This document shows, in pieces, positions 47,083-56,223 of a stretch of DNA of 56,223 bases. Origin of the DNA: Bimuria novae-zelandiae CBS 107.79 (lineage: Eukaryota; Ascomycota; Dothideomycetes; Pleosporales; Didymosphaeriaceae). The stretch spans positions 383,907 through 440,129 of the forward strand of contig ML976668.1 in the NCBI GenBank assembly GCA_010015655.1. Direction: 5' to 3'. The notes beneath the pieces are model-generated. The model searched no databases. It worked only from the letters and a program-made list of their open reading frames with translations, and was not told the origin of the DNA. Within the stretch, counting starts at the first letter, position 1, and every line of letters begins with the position of its first letter. Both the position numbers and the translations under genes were made by a program.

Positions 47083-50000
47083 TTACCCCCCTCTAAGGTG
47101 GGCGTAGTCCTTTAAGTTTATCGTGTTACCTCCTTCGTGTCTTGCCTTGTGCTAGTATAACTATAGCTTTATTATCTTCCTTTATTATCTCTAGATAGGT
47201 GCCGGCCTCATACGCTCGCAGCTAGATGTCTAGTTATAGTAGTAGCCCCGCTTTGTCTAGGTATGCGTTATAATACTCCTTTACCTTATATAGTGCCCTA
47301 ATAAAGCCTCGGGCGTTATACCAGGTAGGGTTAGGATTATAGGCAGTCTAGGAGACTTTATATTATAAACGTCCTTAGTAGATACGGCTATTAAGGATCT
47401 CCTCTACTTACTATTCTAGGTTACTATTAACCTCTATTAGCTCCTCTTCTAGCTCTATCTAACCTGGTAGTGTATCTATAGTAGCTTTCTATAGGCGGTC
47501 TGTATAGAAGACATTGTGCATGTACATATACGGCGGAAGCTTAACTTAGTAGGAGTGTCCTTTTATAGCGATAATTAGGTAGGGCCTATACATCTGCTAG
47601 TTAAGCTTTTAACTAGGCTAGTTAGTTGTAAAGCCTCTTAGCGTAATATAGACTTAATTATCTACTCTAAAATCTAGCTTACGTTGCTTCTTATTTGCTT
47701 AACATGCTTATTACTTCTAGGCATAAATAATCCCTCTCTAAGCTATCTCTATAGCCCGCTTTATAGCGTTGTATTAAACCTTTACGTAGTTTTACGCTTC
47801 CTCTCGGGACATCTGCTCACGGGCTATACGCGAGGTCTTTATCCACTCTTCCTAGTCCTAGTAGTGTGTAGGCTAATGTCCGAACTCGATCTCGTACAGC
47901 GAGAGGCCTATAGTCTTATAAGGTAGTATAGCCTGAGCCCAGTCCATACAGGGCAGTAGGTCAGACTAGTTATCCTAGTAGTAGTTAATAAATAGGCAAA
48001 GGCGCTGGTTAAGGTACTAGTTTATAATTTCTATATTATTATTAGTCTAAGGATAATAAGCTATTAAGAGCTTTTACTTAATGCCTATAAGTTAGCATAG
48101 CTTATTTATAAATGCTAAGATAAACTGCGGGCCTCGATTAGAGATAATAGACTTGGGTGGGCCGTACACGCGCCAAATGTAGCGATAGTATATATCTACA
48201 GCCTGTTCCGCCGTGGTTATCTTATAATAAGGTAGTGAGAAGCAGCGCTTGCTTAGGCGGTTAATTATAATAAAGGCGTTATTATACCCTTTCTTGTCGG
48301 GTAGGAATAACTTAAAGTCTATTAAAACGTCCTGCCATGCTTGCTCTAGTATTAGTAGTAGCTTAAGTAGTCTTAGGGTGTAATTATAAGGCGTATAACT
48401 CCATTAACAAGCCTTGCAGGCGGCGATATAGGTGTCTACGTCCTTTGCTAGATTTAGCTAGTAGTACTAATCTCTAAGTAGCTTCGCTATCTTTCTTTTT
48501 CCTAGGTAAGTAGTGAGCTACGTAGTATAGGCGGCTTAGATTAAGTAGGTGCGTAGGAAGTTGACTACTAGGACAACTAGCTAATCTTTATACAAGAGTA
48601 GATCTTAATTATTTAGCTTCTATAGTCCTTAGATATTAGATAGAGCTTTTTCCCGCAGCTTTTATAGGCTATTGTAATTCTAGTTTACCTTAATTACCTA
48701 ATTAACGAGGGCATAAGGATCCTCTAAAGAGGAAGAGGCTAGAAAGGTGTCTATTATAGTAATCTTAAGCTCCTAGCCCTGCAATCCTTAAGTAGCTAGG
48801 TTAGTAAGTTAGGTTATAGCTTTTTACACTATATTAACGTCTAGCTACTTAGCCTATAAGAAGACCCTTGTGTAAGCTACCTTATCCTTCTTCTTCTAAG
48901 TCTATAGTTCCTTCTACTTGCGTGATAGCGCGTTAGCCACTACGTTAGTAGTACTTAGTTAGTAGGTAAGCTTTAAGTTAAAATTAGCTACTATTATAGC
49001 CTAGCGTATCTGTCGAGGAGTAAGCGCGCGCTTAGTAGAGAAGTACTTTAGCGCTTAATAGTTAGTAATAGCGCTAAAGGGCTTAGTCGTCTATAGACTA
49101 ATAAGCTAAGATCTCTATTCTTTAAGGCTATAGATCATGGCTAGTATCTTTTTATCGTGTATATCGTAGTTCATCTGCGGGTCGCTTATTGTCTTGGAAT
49201 AGAAGGCTATAGGTCGCCAGAGTCCGTTGTCCTGTAGCTAAGAGAGTACGCTAGTAATAATACTATCACTCGCGTCTATTTCTATGCGTATAACGCGATA
49301 GGGAGAGTAGTAAGTAAGTACGTTATCTAATAGCATAAGGTCTTTAACTTGCTGAAAGGCTATAAGCTCTTACTCTCTAAAGGCATGCTAGGCGCCCTTC
49401 TTAAAGAGCTTTATAAGTAGTCTAATAATGCGTTTATAGTCCTTAAGGAAGGTTTGGTAGAAGTTATAAAAGCCTAAAAATAACTATATACTTTTAACTA
49501 ATATAGGCACAGGCTAGTCCTGCATAGTAGCGATCTTCTCTAGGTCCTTCTAAATGCCTTAAGTGCTAATAATAAGGCTAAGAAACTTTGTCCTAGTTAC
49601 TACAAACTTACTCTTTTTAATATCTACTTGCAAACTAGCGTCGCGGAGTCGTTTAAGCACCTGCGCAACATGCTCCTTATGGTATAATAGATCCTCTAAG
49701 TAAATAAGGATATTGTCTAGATATGCTGTGCAAAAGTCGTTAAGTAGGCTATATAGTACCCTATTAATATATCGCTAGAAGGTGGCAGGTCTATTATAAA
49801 GACTAAATAGGAGCACATAATACTTATAGTTACTATAGTATGTACGAAACGTGGTTAGGTCCTCTACTTCTTTATCTAGTCGAATGCGATAAAAGGCCTG
49901 TCGTACGTCTAGCTTAGTAAATATCTTAGCACGGGCGAGCCTCGTAAGGGTCTCTTAAATAAATAGGATAGGATAGATATCTTTCTTTATAATAGCGTTA

Positions 50001-53000
50001 AGCTTGCAATAGTTAACATAAAATCGCCACCCCCCTTTAGGCTTTTTAGCAAATAGTACTAGTAAGGCGTAGGGCGCGTTGCTATAAGTAATAACACCAC
50101 GTTAGAGGTAATTATTTAGGTAATCCTTAATAAGCTATAACTGCTCCAGAGACATGCTATATAGTGGGCTTAATATTAGTGTATTATCCGCAGTTAGCTT
50201 AATGTTATAATTAACACCGTCGCGGTGTAGAGGCAGTACGTTAGAGTCCTTTTTTAAGAAGTAAGCTAGGGTAGCGCCTGCATAGCCTAGGAATAGTAAC
50301 TTCTTTATAAGAAGCTAGCGGAGTTCTTCGTTTAGGTCTAGCAGGTCTGTCTGGCCTAGCTCCTCCTTATAGTCTTAGATTAGCTTCTCTACTTTGTAAA
50401 CACTAATATAGCTAATAACTATCTCTTTCTAACGCGTATTAATTATAAATGCCGTAGCTTTTATAATATTAATTTTAAGGTCTGCCTTAGCGAGGTCCTC
50501 GCGAAAGACAGGTTTAGGGCGAGTTAGCTATTACTCTTATAACGGCAGCGCTTAGTAGCGGAGCTACTCCTCTATTTTTACTAGGTTCTTCTAGTAGGTA
50601 CAACGCTGAGGGGATTGCTGCAATAAGCGGTAGATATGCCGTATAATAGCCACGTCTATAAGCTTGTCACGTTAGTTAGCATTTGCCTAATACTTAAGAT
50701 TAATTCCTGTAGCTATGCCCCGCGCTAGGATAATAATGTCTTATTTATAGTTAATCTATGTTATATTTAACTACTTAAGTATCTACTACCTATAGTTAAT
50801 TTAGACGTTAGCTTCCTTAAGAAGCTTGCGGCTAACTATAAAGTCGTGGCGGCCAGTGTTGCAGGGTATAAAGTAAGTAGTAAGGCGGTGGCCGTCTAGC
50901 ACTAGGTTAGCCTAGAAGTGCTTATTCACCTGCCTGTTTAGTTAACTATTATATCTAGCCAGGGGAATAGCTTCTATGCTTTTAATAGATATCTTAAGTC
51001 CTTTCTTAATTATATAGAGGTGTTTAAAGTAGACTAGGACGTAGCTACCTGCGCCTATGTTAATAAGAGTCTTTAACCTAATTACTAGCCCGTTCGTTAA
51101 GATGCGGTAGGATAGAGTAAAAGCACTTTTGCTAAATAAGAGGTTTCGTATACTAGCAGCTCCTATAGAATTCTCTAAGAAGGAGACTTTCCCTAGAGTA
51201 ATACTTTTCCTAATTTCTTGTTAGAAGAGAGAAAGCCTTTATCTTTAACCTTATAATATACCTCTTTGTTAGCTTGCGGTGCTGAATCGCTAGCCTCTAA
51301 CGCTTTCTAATTAATAGGGCTATTTAGGCAGTCTCGAGTAATATATCCTAACTTTTTATAATAGTAGTAGGTAAGCTAGCTACCTAGAGCTATAGTAGTA
51401 GCGCGCGTTAGCTATGTGCAAGTAAAGGGCTACGCTAGTATTAAAGCGTACTCGTAAGACCTAGTGGCTAAGGTAGAAGTAGCCTTCTTTTAAGATTCTT
51501 GTTTAGCGCGCGCTATAACCTAGGAGTCTATAATCGCTACCTCTCGTGCGAGGTCGCGGGCGATGTTAACAAACTTAGAGTAATTATCCTTAAGGTAACA
51601 AATATCACGGCCTATATCTATATAAAGTTAATCTATAAGCTTCTTATAAAACTCTTTAACTTATTAATTAGTAGATAGCTTGCGCTGCGTCGTAAGGCGA
51701 AAGAAGTCTACTAAGAAGCTAGTAAACTTAGCTATAGAGTAGAGGCGTAGTTAGATAAATGCCTAACAGGCCTTCTTCTCCTTATGTAGGTCGCTAAAAG
51801 CTTGCTTTATTATATCTATTATAAATTCGCTATTAATGCGTTCGCCACCGTCTCGTAGAGCTCTAATTAAAGTTATAAGTTAGTTACGGGCGGGATCCTC
51901 TATGCGTGTAGTTATATATACTGCGATACGCTCTTAGGTATCCTCTAAAGTCTCTCCTATAAACTAATCGCGGTTAGACTAAAGTTTGTTTTCTATATAG
52001 GCCCTCTAGTGCTTAAAGGTCGTAGTTGTCTTGCCGTCTAAGAGCAGTAGAGGGTCTAGGAACTTAACTAAGCGCTAGCTTACGCCTAAAGAGCGTGTAT
52101 ATAAATAAGTAATAGGCTTAAACAGTAATAAGCGCGAAAAATATAAGTTATTAGGCTTACTAGACTTAGAGCTTAGCGGGTCGTTAGTAGAGGGGACGCT
52201 CTAGCTTAGGGTCTAAGGGAGAATTTAGAATTTAGTTATACAAAATTAAGTTACTAGTATATTAGGGGTAGAGCCTACTATAGCCTATTTAGCAAGTTAG
52301 GCTTCTAACCTGTCTATCTTTTACTACGCTTAAATAAGGGCTCCATGCAGCCCTTCGCCTTTAGCTAAGATATTAGTAGCGATCTAGTGGTACATATGCA
52401 GTTATTGTCGCTCCATACTATAAAGAAGTAGCTAGCTAACTAGCTCTATAGTAATCTTTGCTAGTTCCTGCCTAAAATGCTTAATCACGGCCTCTAGCGT
52501 CGCAGTAATTAGGTTATTACTAGTAAACGTAGGTAGCTAGGGAGGTTGCAAGAGGTCCTTATTAATGCCTTACTAGATATAAGCAAATTTTAGGGAAGTG
52601 TCTTAATCGTGGTTTTCCTTAGTAATAGAGCTATAGCTCTGGATTTCGTGTTCTTAGTAGATAAAGGGCTTGGATAGGTCGTACGCGCTGCCCAGTATCT
52701 CCTTTTCTAAGACTAACGCTATAAATAGGTGTTTTAGTGCTATTTTATTAATACTACGGGTAGAGTAGCTAGTTATTAGTTCTCTAGTAGGGAGAAGGCG
52801 AGCAAGTAGTGCTTAGGATAGTTAGTAAGAATAGGTTCCTCTCTTATAGAGGCTAGGGCTCTTATAGCCCTCTTTACGTAAGTAGTAGGTTGCCTGTATA
52901 GTACGTTTATTAAATAAAAGGTAGCAGGCTAATTAGCTCTCCTAGCTAGCTATAGCGTACTATTTTTAAACTATGTCCTTTAACTCCCTTCGAGCGGTAC

Positions 53001-53186
53001 GTTACTTAGTAGTATTAAGACCTCTTATTACGGGTAATTATACTTTATAATAAACTAATAGCTTAGTATAGTTATATAGTAAATCCTTTAGGGTAGTTAT
53101 TGTTAAGTCATGCGCGCAGGCAGATTAAGTAGTTTAACTTAATATTTTATTACTATCTCTAGCTAAGTAAAAAGATCTTAGTATAA
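47083..53186 (-). pseudogene. Gypsy-2 Gag-Pol remnant
   Basis: On the minus strand Gag (about 53000-51300) ends in a CCHC knuckle at 51369-51328 that now reads Y-Y-Y-Y-K-K-L-G-Y-I-T-R-D-C, so three of four zinc ligands became Tyr. Protease follows. RT carries VLFAKKPKGGWRF (about 50065-50025), a YCKLNAIIKKD block and IFTKLDVRQAFYRIRLD (about 49930-49878). RNase H lies near 49300-49000. Integrase includes YIWRVYGPPKSIIS and RGPQF near 48180-48120. Stops are of the TAG/TAA type. Confidence 0.85.
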
Positions 53187-53455
53187 TATAAGGACAGGCA
53201 CAGGCTCCTGCATTAAGAGAGTAGATAAGGTAGGTTAGCTCTATTTTAGCTACACTAAGATGAGGAGACTGTAGGTACACAGGCCTGCGGCGCTTTTATG
53301 CGCTGCCGCTCAGCACGGAACATCTATCTATTCGAGATAGCTACACTGGGTGCGTGGGCAGCTGCGCCCAGGCGTAAGGCAGCTGCACCCAGGCGTGAGG
53401 CAGTCGCGCCTCTCACGCGAGGTCATGTGTCCTGCCGGCATGCCAGGCCGTCACA
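53187..53455 (-). repeat. 5' LTR of Gypsy-2
   Basis: 269 bp, starting TATAAGGACAGG (TGTGAGG with G-to-A changes) and ending GGCCGTCACA. It has one extra copy of a 21-bp GCAGCTGCRCCCAGGCGT-type unit near 53365-53405 compared with the other LTR. Confidence 0.9.
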
Positions 53456-55085
53456 GTAATTAATTTACCTAATAATTATTTTATAAATATTACTAATAGT
53501 AGCTATAATAATAACTATAAAGCTATAGATTAAATAAAGCACTTTAATAAGTTAATTATAAAATATAGTTAAGGAGAGACGCATCTCCTCCTAATTAATA
53601 GTTATAGATTTTACTTAATAGCGGAGTTTGCGACGTATAGAGAGAGTAATAATATATAACTATTTACTCTCCCTTTATATATAACACACCTCCTATAGCT
53701 TCTTAATATAGGCTTTTTTTAGCTACTAAAGTAGTATTATAATAAGATAATTAACTAGGCCTCGCGTAGTAGTGCAGCTAATATACGTAAAATAGATTTT
53801 TTAGTAGCTCTTATATAAATCTATTAACAAACGTTTATAAGTTATATAATTAAAAGTAGCTATAGGCGTATAGGATTGTTGCCCTTTTCTTCTAAGTAGG
53901 TAATTAGGCCTCTAAGGGCTTAAGAGACTGCTAAAGGTGCTAGAGACGTGCTAAAAGAGGGAGACGTTATATAGAGACACTTAACGCCTACCCTTTTATC
54001 CTTATTAAAAGATAGTAAAGTTATTATACTTAATAACTTATTACCTTTAACACGTAAGCGTTTTCTACGTTAACTACTTAACTTAGTTAATACGCCGCAA
54101 TTTAAGGAGCTCTCTACGCCCTTTTAGACACGCTATCTATATTACACGCCTAGCGACCTTGGCTAGAATACCCCAAAGACGATACGTACGCTTAATATAC
54201 AAGAGAAATCCGTGGCCTATACACTGAGGGAGCTATTGCCGCGCGAGATCGTGGAAGGCGTAATTGCAACGCTGAAAGGCAGCTCCGCGCTGGCCAGGGC
54301 AGCAGCAGGACTCGAGCGAGCTCTCCACAATACCCAAGCTGCGGAGCACGCCCGAGAGCAGCGGCGTAGGCGTAGCAGGCGCGTACTTAACGCAGGCGGA
54401 GGCCCTATTTACGCCAGAGACTGCCGCAAGATGGCTGCCACGCGGGTGGTTAATAAGGCTACTAAATAGGAGGCTATTATTATAGCGCGTCTTTAATAAT
54501 TGCTTATAAAATGTATAAAGCTCTAAAAATAGTTATACCTTATAATCTATAGTTATAGTAAAAAGTTAATAAAGCGTCACGCTAATAGCGTTATAATTAT
54601 AAAAAATATAAGTAAGAAGATTTATAATAGCCCTACGTTTAAGTATCTTAATACTAATTAGGAGTATATTGTTGAAGGCTTAGGGCAGGCTAGAAAGTTC
54701 TAAGAGCTATATATAAACTCTATATAATATTTAGAACGTTATAGTAGATTTTAAGTAGCTTTAACTATTATAAGTAGTCTTCTTAAAGCTACTATAGTCT
54801 CCCTTATAGCCCGCGACTTTATAGATCCGTATAATTAATTACTATACTAAAAAGGACTCTTAATAGACTTAGACGTTAAATAGGTGTTTATAGTTAAAGT
54901 TACAAATAATTAATTTATTATATTAGAGACGCAAGCCGCTAGTAGCGTTAGTAGTAATAATAAAGGCTACTTAAGTCCTTTTAACCTAAAAGCACTTCTA
55001 AAAGCTAACTAGGGGGCTTTTTAATAATATAAATATTAAATTAGGGGCGCGCTAATGTATTTACTATATAATTTATTATATAAAT

Positions 55086-55188
55086 TGCATTTTGGTGCAT
55101 TGAGCTTATTAGTGCATTGAGCTTGTAAGGCCGTGCGGAGCACGGTCTTTTTTGTAGGAAATCTGCGCAGCAGTCGCTAGGGGCCGAG
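55086..55188 (-). repeat. Right terminal inverted repeat of pogo-2
   Basis: Reverse complement of the left end, including CCGTGCGGAGCACGGTC and two GTGCATTGAGCTT words. Less mutated than the left copy over the last 40 bp. Confidence 0.85.
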
Positions 55189-55368
55189 TAAGGACGTTAA
55201 AGATAATTATCTTTTAGTATTTATAAATCTTAAGTATTATCTTACTTTTAAATTTAATTACTACTATGCCTAGCATTAGTCGTCTATTAGTAATAAAAAT
55301 AGTATAGGGTATAGCCTTCTTACGTTTATAGAGTCCTACACTTATAAGAACTTTCCTTAACATATAAC

Positions 55369-55847
55369 TGTTACGATCACGAACCCCACGGGAACAATAG
55401 AAACAGACAATTACGTTAAGAAAGTCATTGTTGGCAGAATGACCGCGTCGGAGGAACACACAGAAGCGCGGGACAGCTTAGGTTAGTAATTACGTGACGT
55501 AGTCACGCATAAGCGAAAGTCCCTAGGGACTACCGTAGTCTTAGGGACTATAATAGTAATTTTAATAATAGTAAGGACTAGAATAAATAGTATATAGTTT
55601 AATAATTTTTTTTTACCTTTTCTACTCTTCGTAGTTAACTTAACATACTATAAGTATATTTTTTATAATAGATTAGTAAATCTCCTAGTTAGTTATTTTA
55701 TAGTTTATTATAGAATTAGATTATTCGCATACTCTAGTGTTATTATTTTAAGCTCTTAACTACTAAATATATCTATAAGGCATATTACTCTTGGTCTATC
55801 CTCTCCTAACCCGGATCAGGCTTAGGTACGTAAACCACCTTGTAACA
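55369..55847. mobile_element. Solo LTR, 479 bp
   Basis: TGTTACGATCACGAACC...CCTTGTAACA is bounded by ATAAC on both sides (55364-55368 and 55848-55852). Its first 120 bp and last 60 bp are unmutated while the middle is AT-rich. The TGTTACGA start resembles the solo LTR in Gypsy-1 read in reverse. Confidence 0.85.
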
Positions 55848-55950
55848 ATAACTTTCCTGTACTCTTAAATCCAGCATGACTTTTATCTAAATTTTTTTAA
55901 GCTATACTAGTATCTTAATTAATGCTTTTTTATTTATAGTATTTATTTCT

Positions 55951-56223
55951 GTCGGTTCACAGGTAGCAAGGAATGAACAAGTAACTCTCTGTCTTTGGTA
56001 TCTAGTGTCTGTATTGTCTGTGTGTTCTGTAATAGTTCTATATACCTTCCTTCCAGTTCTCGTGGATGTGAGCGAGTACCAGGTGGTGTGGAGGCGAAGG
56101 GGTTTCGGTACAGTATCAGGTTAACTGGAAGTGAGGGGGTATCAGCGCGTCCAACAGTACGTACTACGGTTAGTAGTCTACGGTCAGTAGTTGGTTTTTG
56201 ACAGTACGTACCGTAGTGAGGCG
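55951..56223. other. GC-balanced sequence at the window end, possibly another LTR start
   Basis: Composition changes abruptly near TGTCGGTTCACAGGTAGC (about 55951), consistent with the TG start of an unmutated LTR. It contains repeated words ACAGTACGTAC and ACGGTYAGTAG. Its far end is outside the window. No gene is supported. Confidence 0.4.

Larger units (their letters stand above)
46835..53455 (-). mobile_element. Ty3/Gypsy retrotransposon inside pogo-2 (Gypsy-2)
   Basis: Full-length element of 6.6 kb. LTRs lie at 46835-47082 and 53187-53455 (TGTGAGGACGGGCACAGG...GGCCGTYACA). The duplication GTAAT occurs at 46830-46834 and 53456-53460. In minus orientation a polypurine tract (AGAGGGGGG) abuts the left LTR. 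The order Gag, protease, RT, RNase H, integrase identifies Ty3/Gypsy. Confidence 0.93.
46070..54468 (+). pseudogene. pogo-2 transposase (DDE_1 type), split and RIP-mutated
   Basis: The N-terminal half is 46070 to about 46834 and the C-terminal half about 53456-54468. The region around the first catalytic Asp reads GNMYNIDKTS (46623-46655). After Gypsy-2, LLLINSYRFYLIAEF (about 53585-53630) shows the second catalytic Asp changed to Asn, and LPLYITHLL (about 53672-53700) matches the LPPHSSHLLQ block. The last 85 codons (54212-54469, starting MAYTLRELLPREIVEG) are GC-rich, open and unmutated, in frame with the mutated part upstream (TPKTIRTLNI). The protein would have mobilised the element; it is dead now. 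Confidence 0.82.
45963..55188 (+). mobile_element. Fot1/pogo-type DNA transposon carrying Gypsy-2 (pogo-2)
   Basis: Inverted repeats of about 100 bp start CTCGGYCCCTAGCGRCTGCTG at both ends, with TA on each outer side (45961-45962 and 55189-55190), the normal pogo target duplication. Removing Gypsy-2 and its duplicated GTAAT rejoins the transposase and leaves about 2.6 kb. It sits inside Gypsy-3. Confidence 0.9.
43411..55950 (-). mobile_element. Ty3/Gypsy remnant (Gypsy-3), split by pogo-2 and a solo LTR
   Basis: Pieces at 43411-45962, 55189-55368 and 55848-55950. On the minus strand the left piece carries integrase (about 44300-43500), RNase H (about 44800-44500) and an RT box, FVIAYIDDILIY (about 45172-45137), with both catalytic Asp intact. 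The protease end motif DIILNLP-stop-LREHNLEIN lies near 45945-45895. The reading continues across pogo-2 into 55360-55200. LTRs were not found: the left end may lie at or beyond the gap and the Gag end may lie outside the window. Confidence 0.75.

Noticed and set aside
47684..47926. 80-codon Leu-rich ORF that looks like a membrane protein
   Set aside because: It is antisense to the Gypsy-2 integrase region. The Leu richness arises from RIP-made TA-rich codons.

Overview
The window reads as nuclear DNA of a filamentous ascomycete (Pezizomycotina, probably Dothideomycetes-like; species not assigned). Evidence: short GT-AG introns of 53 and 59 nt, HET, F-box and F-box-like gene families, fungal chromovirus, Copia and Fot1/pogo elements, and a very strong repeat-induced point mutation (RIP) signature. 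CpA/TpG is almost replaced by TpA while CpG is kept. In-frame stops in the decayed genes sit at former Gln (CAR to TAR) or Trp (TGG to TAG) codons.

Bases 1-10,270 form a GC-balanced compartment with four gene loci. A dienelactone-hydrolase gene is cut off at its 5' end by AT-rich repeat DNA (382-1127). An F-box gene is broken by several TAG/TAA stops and two frameshifts (1553-3718). One intact two-exon gene lies on the minus strand (4310-5844). A decayed HET-domain (heterokaryon incompatibility) gene starts at 7333 and runs to about 9514.

Bases 10,270-56,223 are an AT-rich transposon graveyard in which target-site duplications (TSDs) order the insertions. Gypsy-1, a Ty3/Gypsy chromovirus (10724-18395, TSD TATAC), carries a solo LTR inside its reverse transcriptase (TSD ACGAG) and a 363-bp TRIM element inside its 3' LTR (TSD ACTTA). 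Next come a solo LTR (TSD AGTAT), an AACCTA-rich stretch, a Tc1/mariner relic and another solo LTR (TSD AAACT). Pogo-1 (24054-36662) contains Copia-1 (25501-36263, TSD AATAT), which contains Copia-2 (27411-32885, TSD GTATT). Copia-3 (36663-43034) abuts pogo-1, and its left LTR is split by a 600-bp non-LTR/SINE-like insert with a 19-bp TSD. After a 10-N gap, a minus-strand Gypsy (Gypsy-3) is split by pogo-2 (45963-55188, TSD TA), which contains Gypsy-2 (46835-53455, TSD GTAAT), and by a solo LTR (TSD ATAAC).

The most interesting object is the 5' end of the SINE-like insert (minus strand, 37325 down to 37231). Its first transcribed base is the G that opens a set of helices in the order and pseudoknotted topology of HDV-like self-cleaving ribozymes, and that base coincides exactly with the edge of the TSD. 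Several short elements (TRIM, solo LTRs, the SINE-like insert) show little or no RIP inside heavily mutated hosts, which implies later insertion or escape because of small size. I saw no tRNA, rRNA, CRISPR array or prokaryotic feature.
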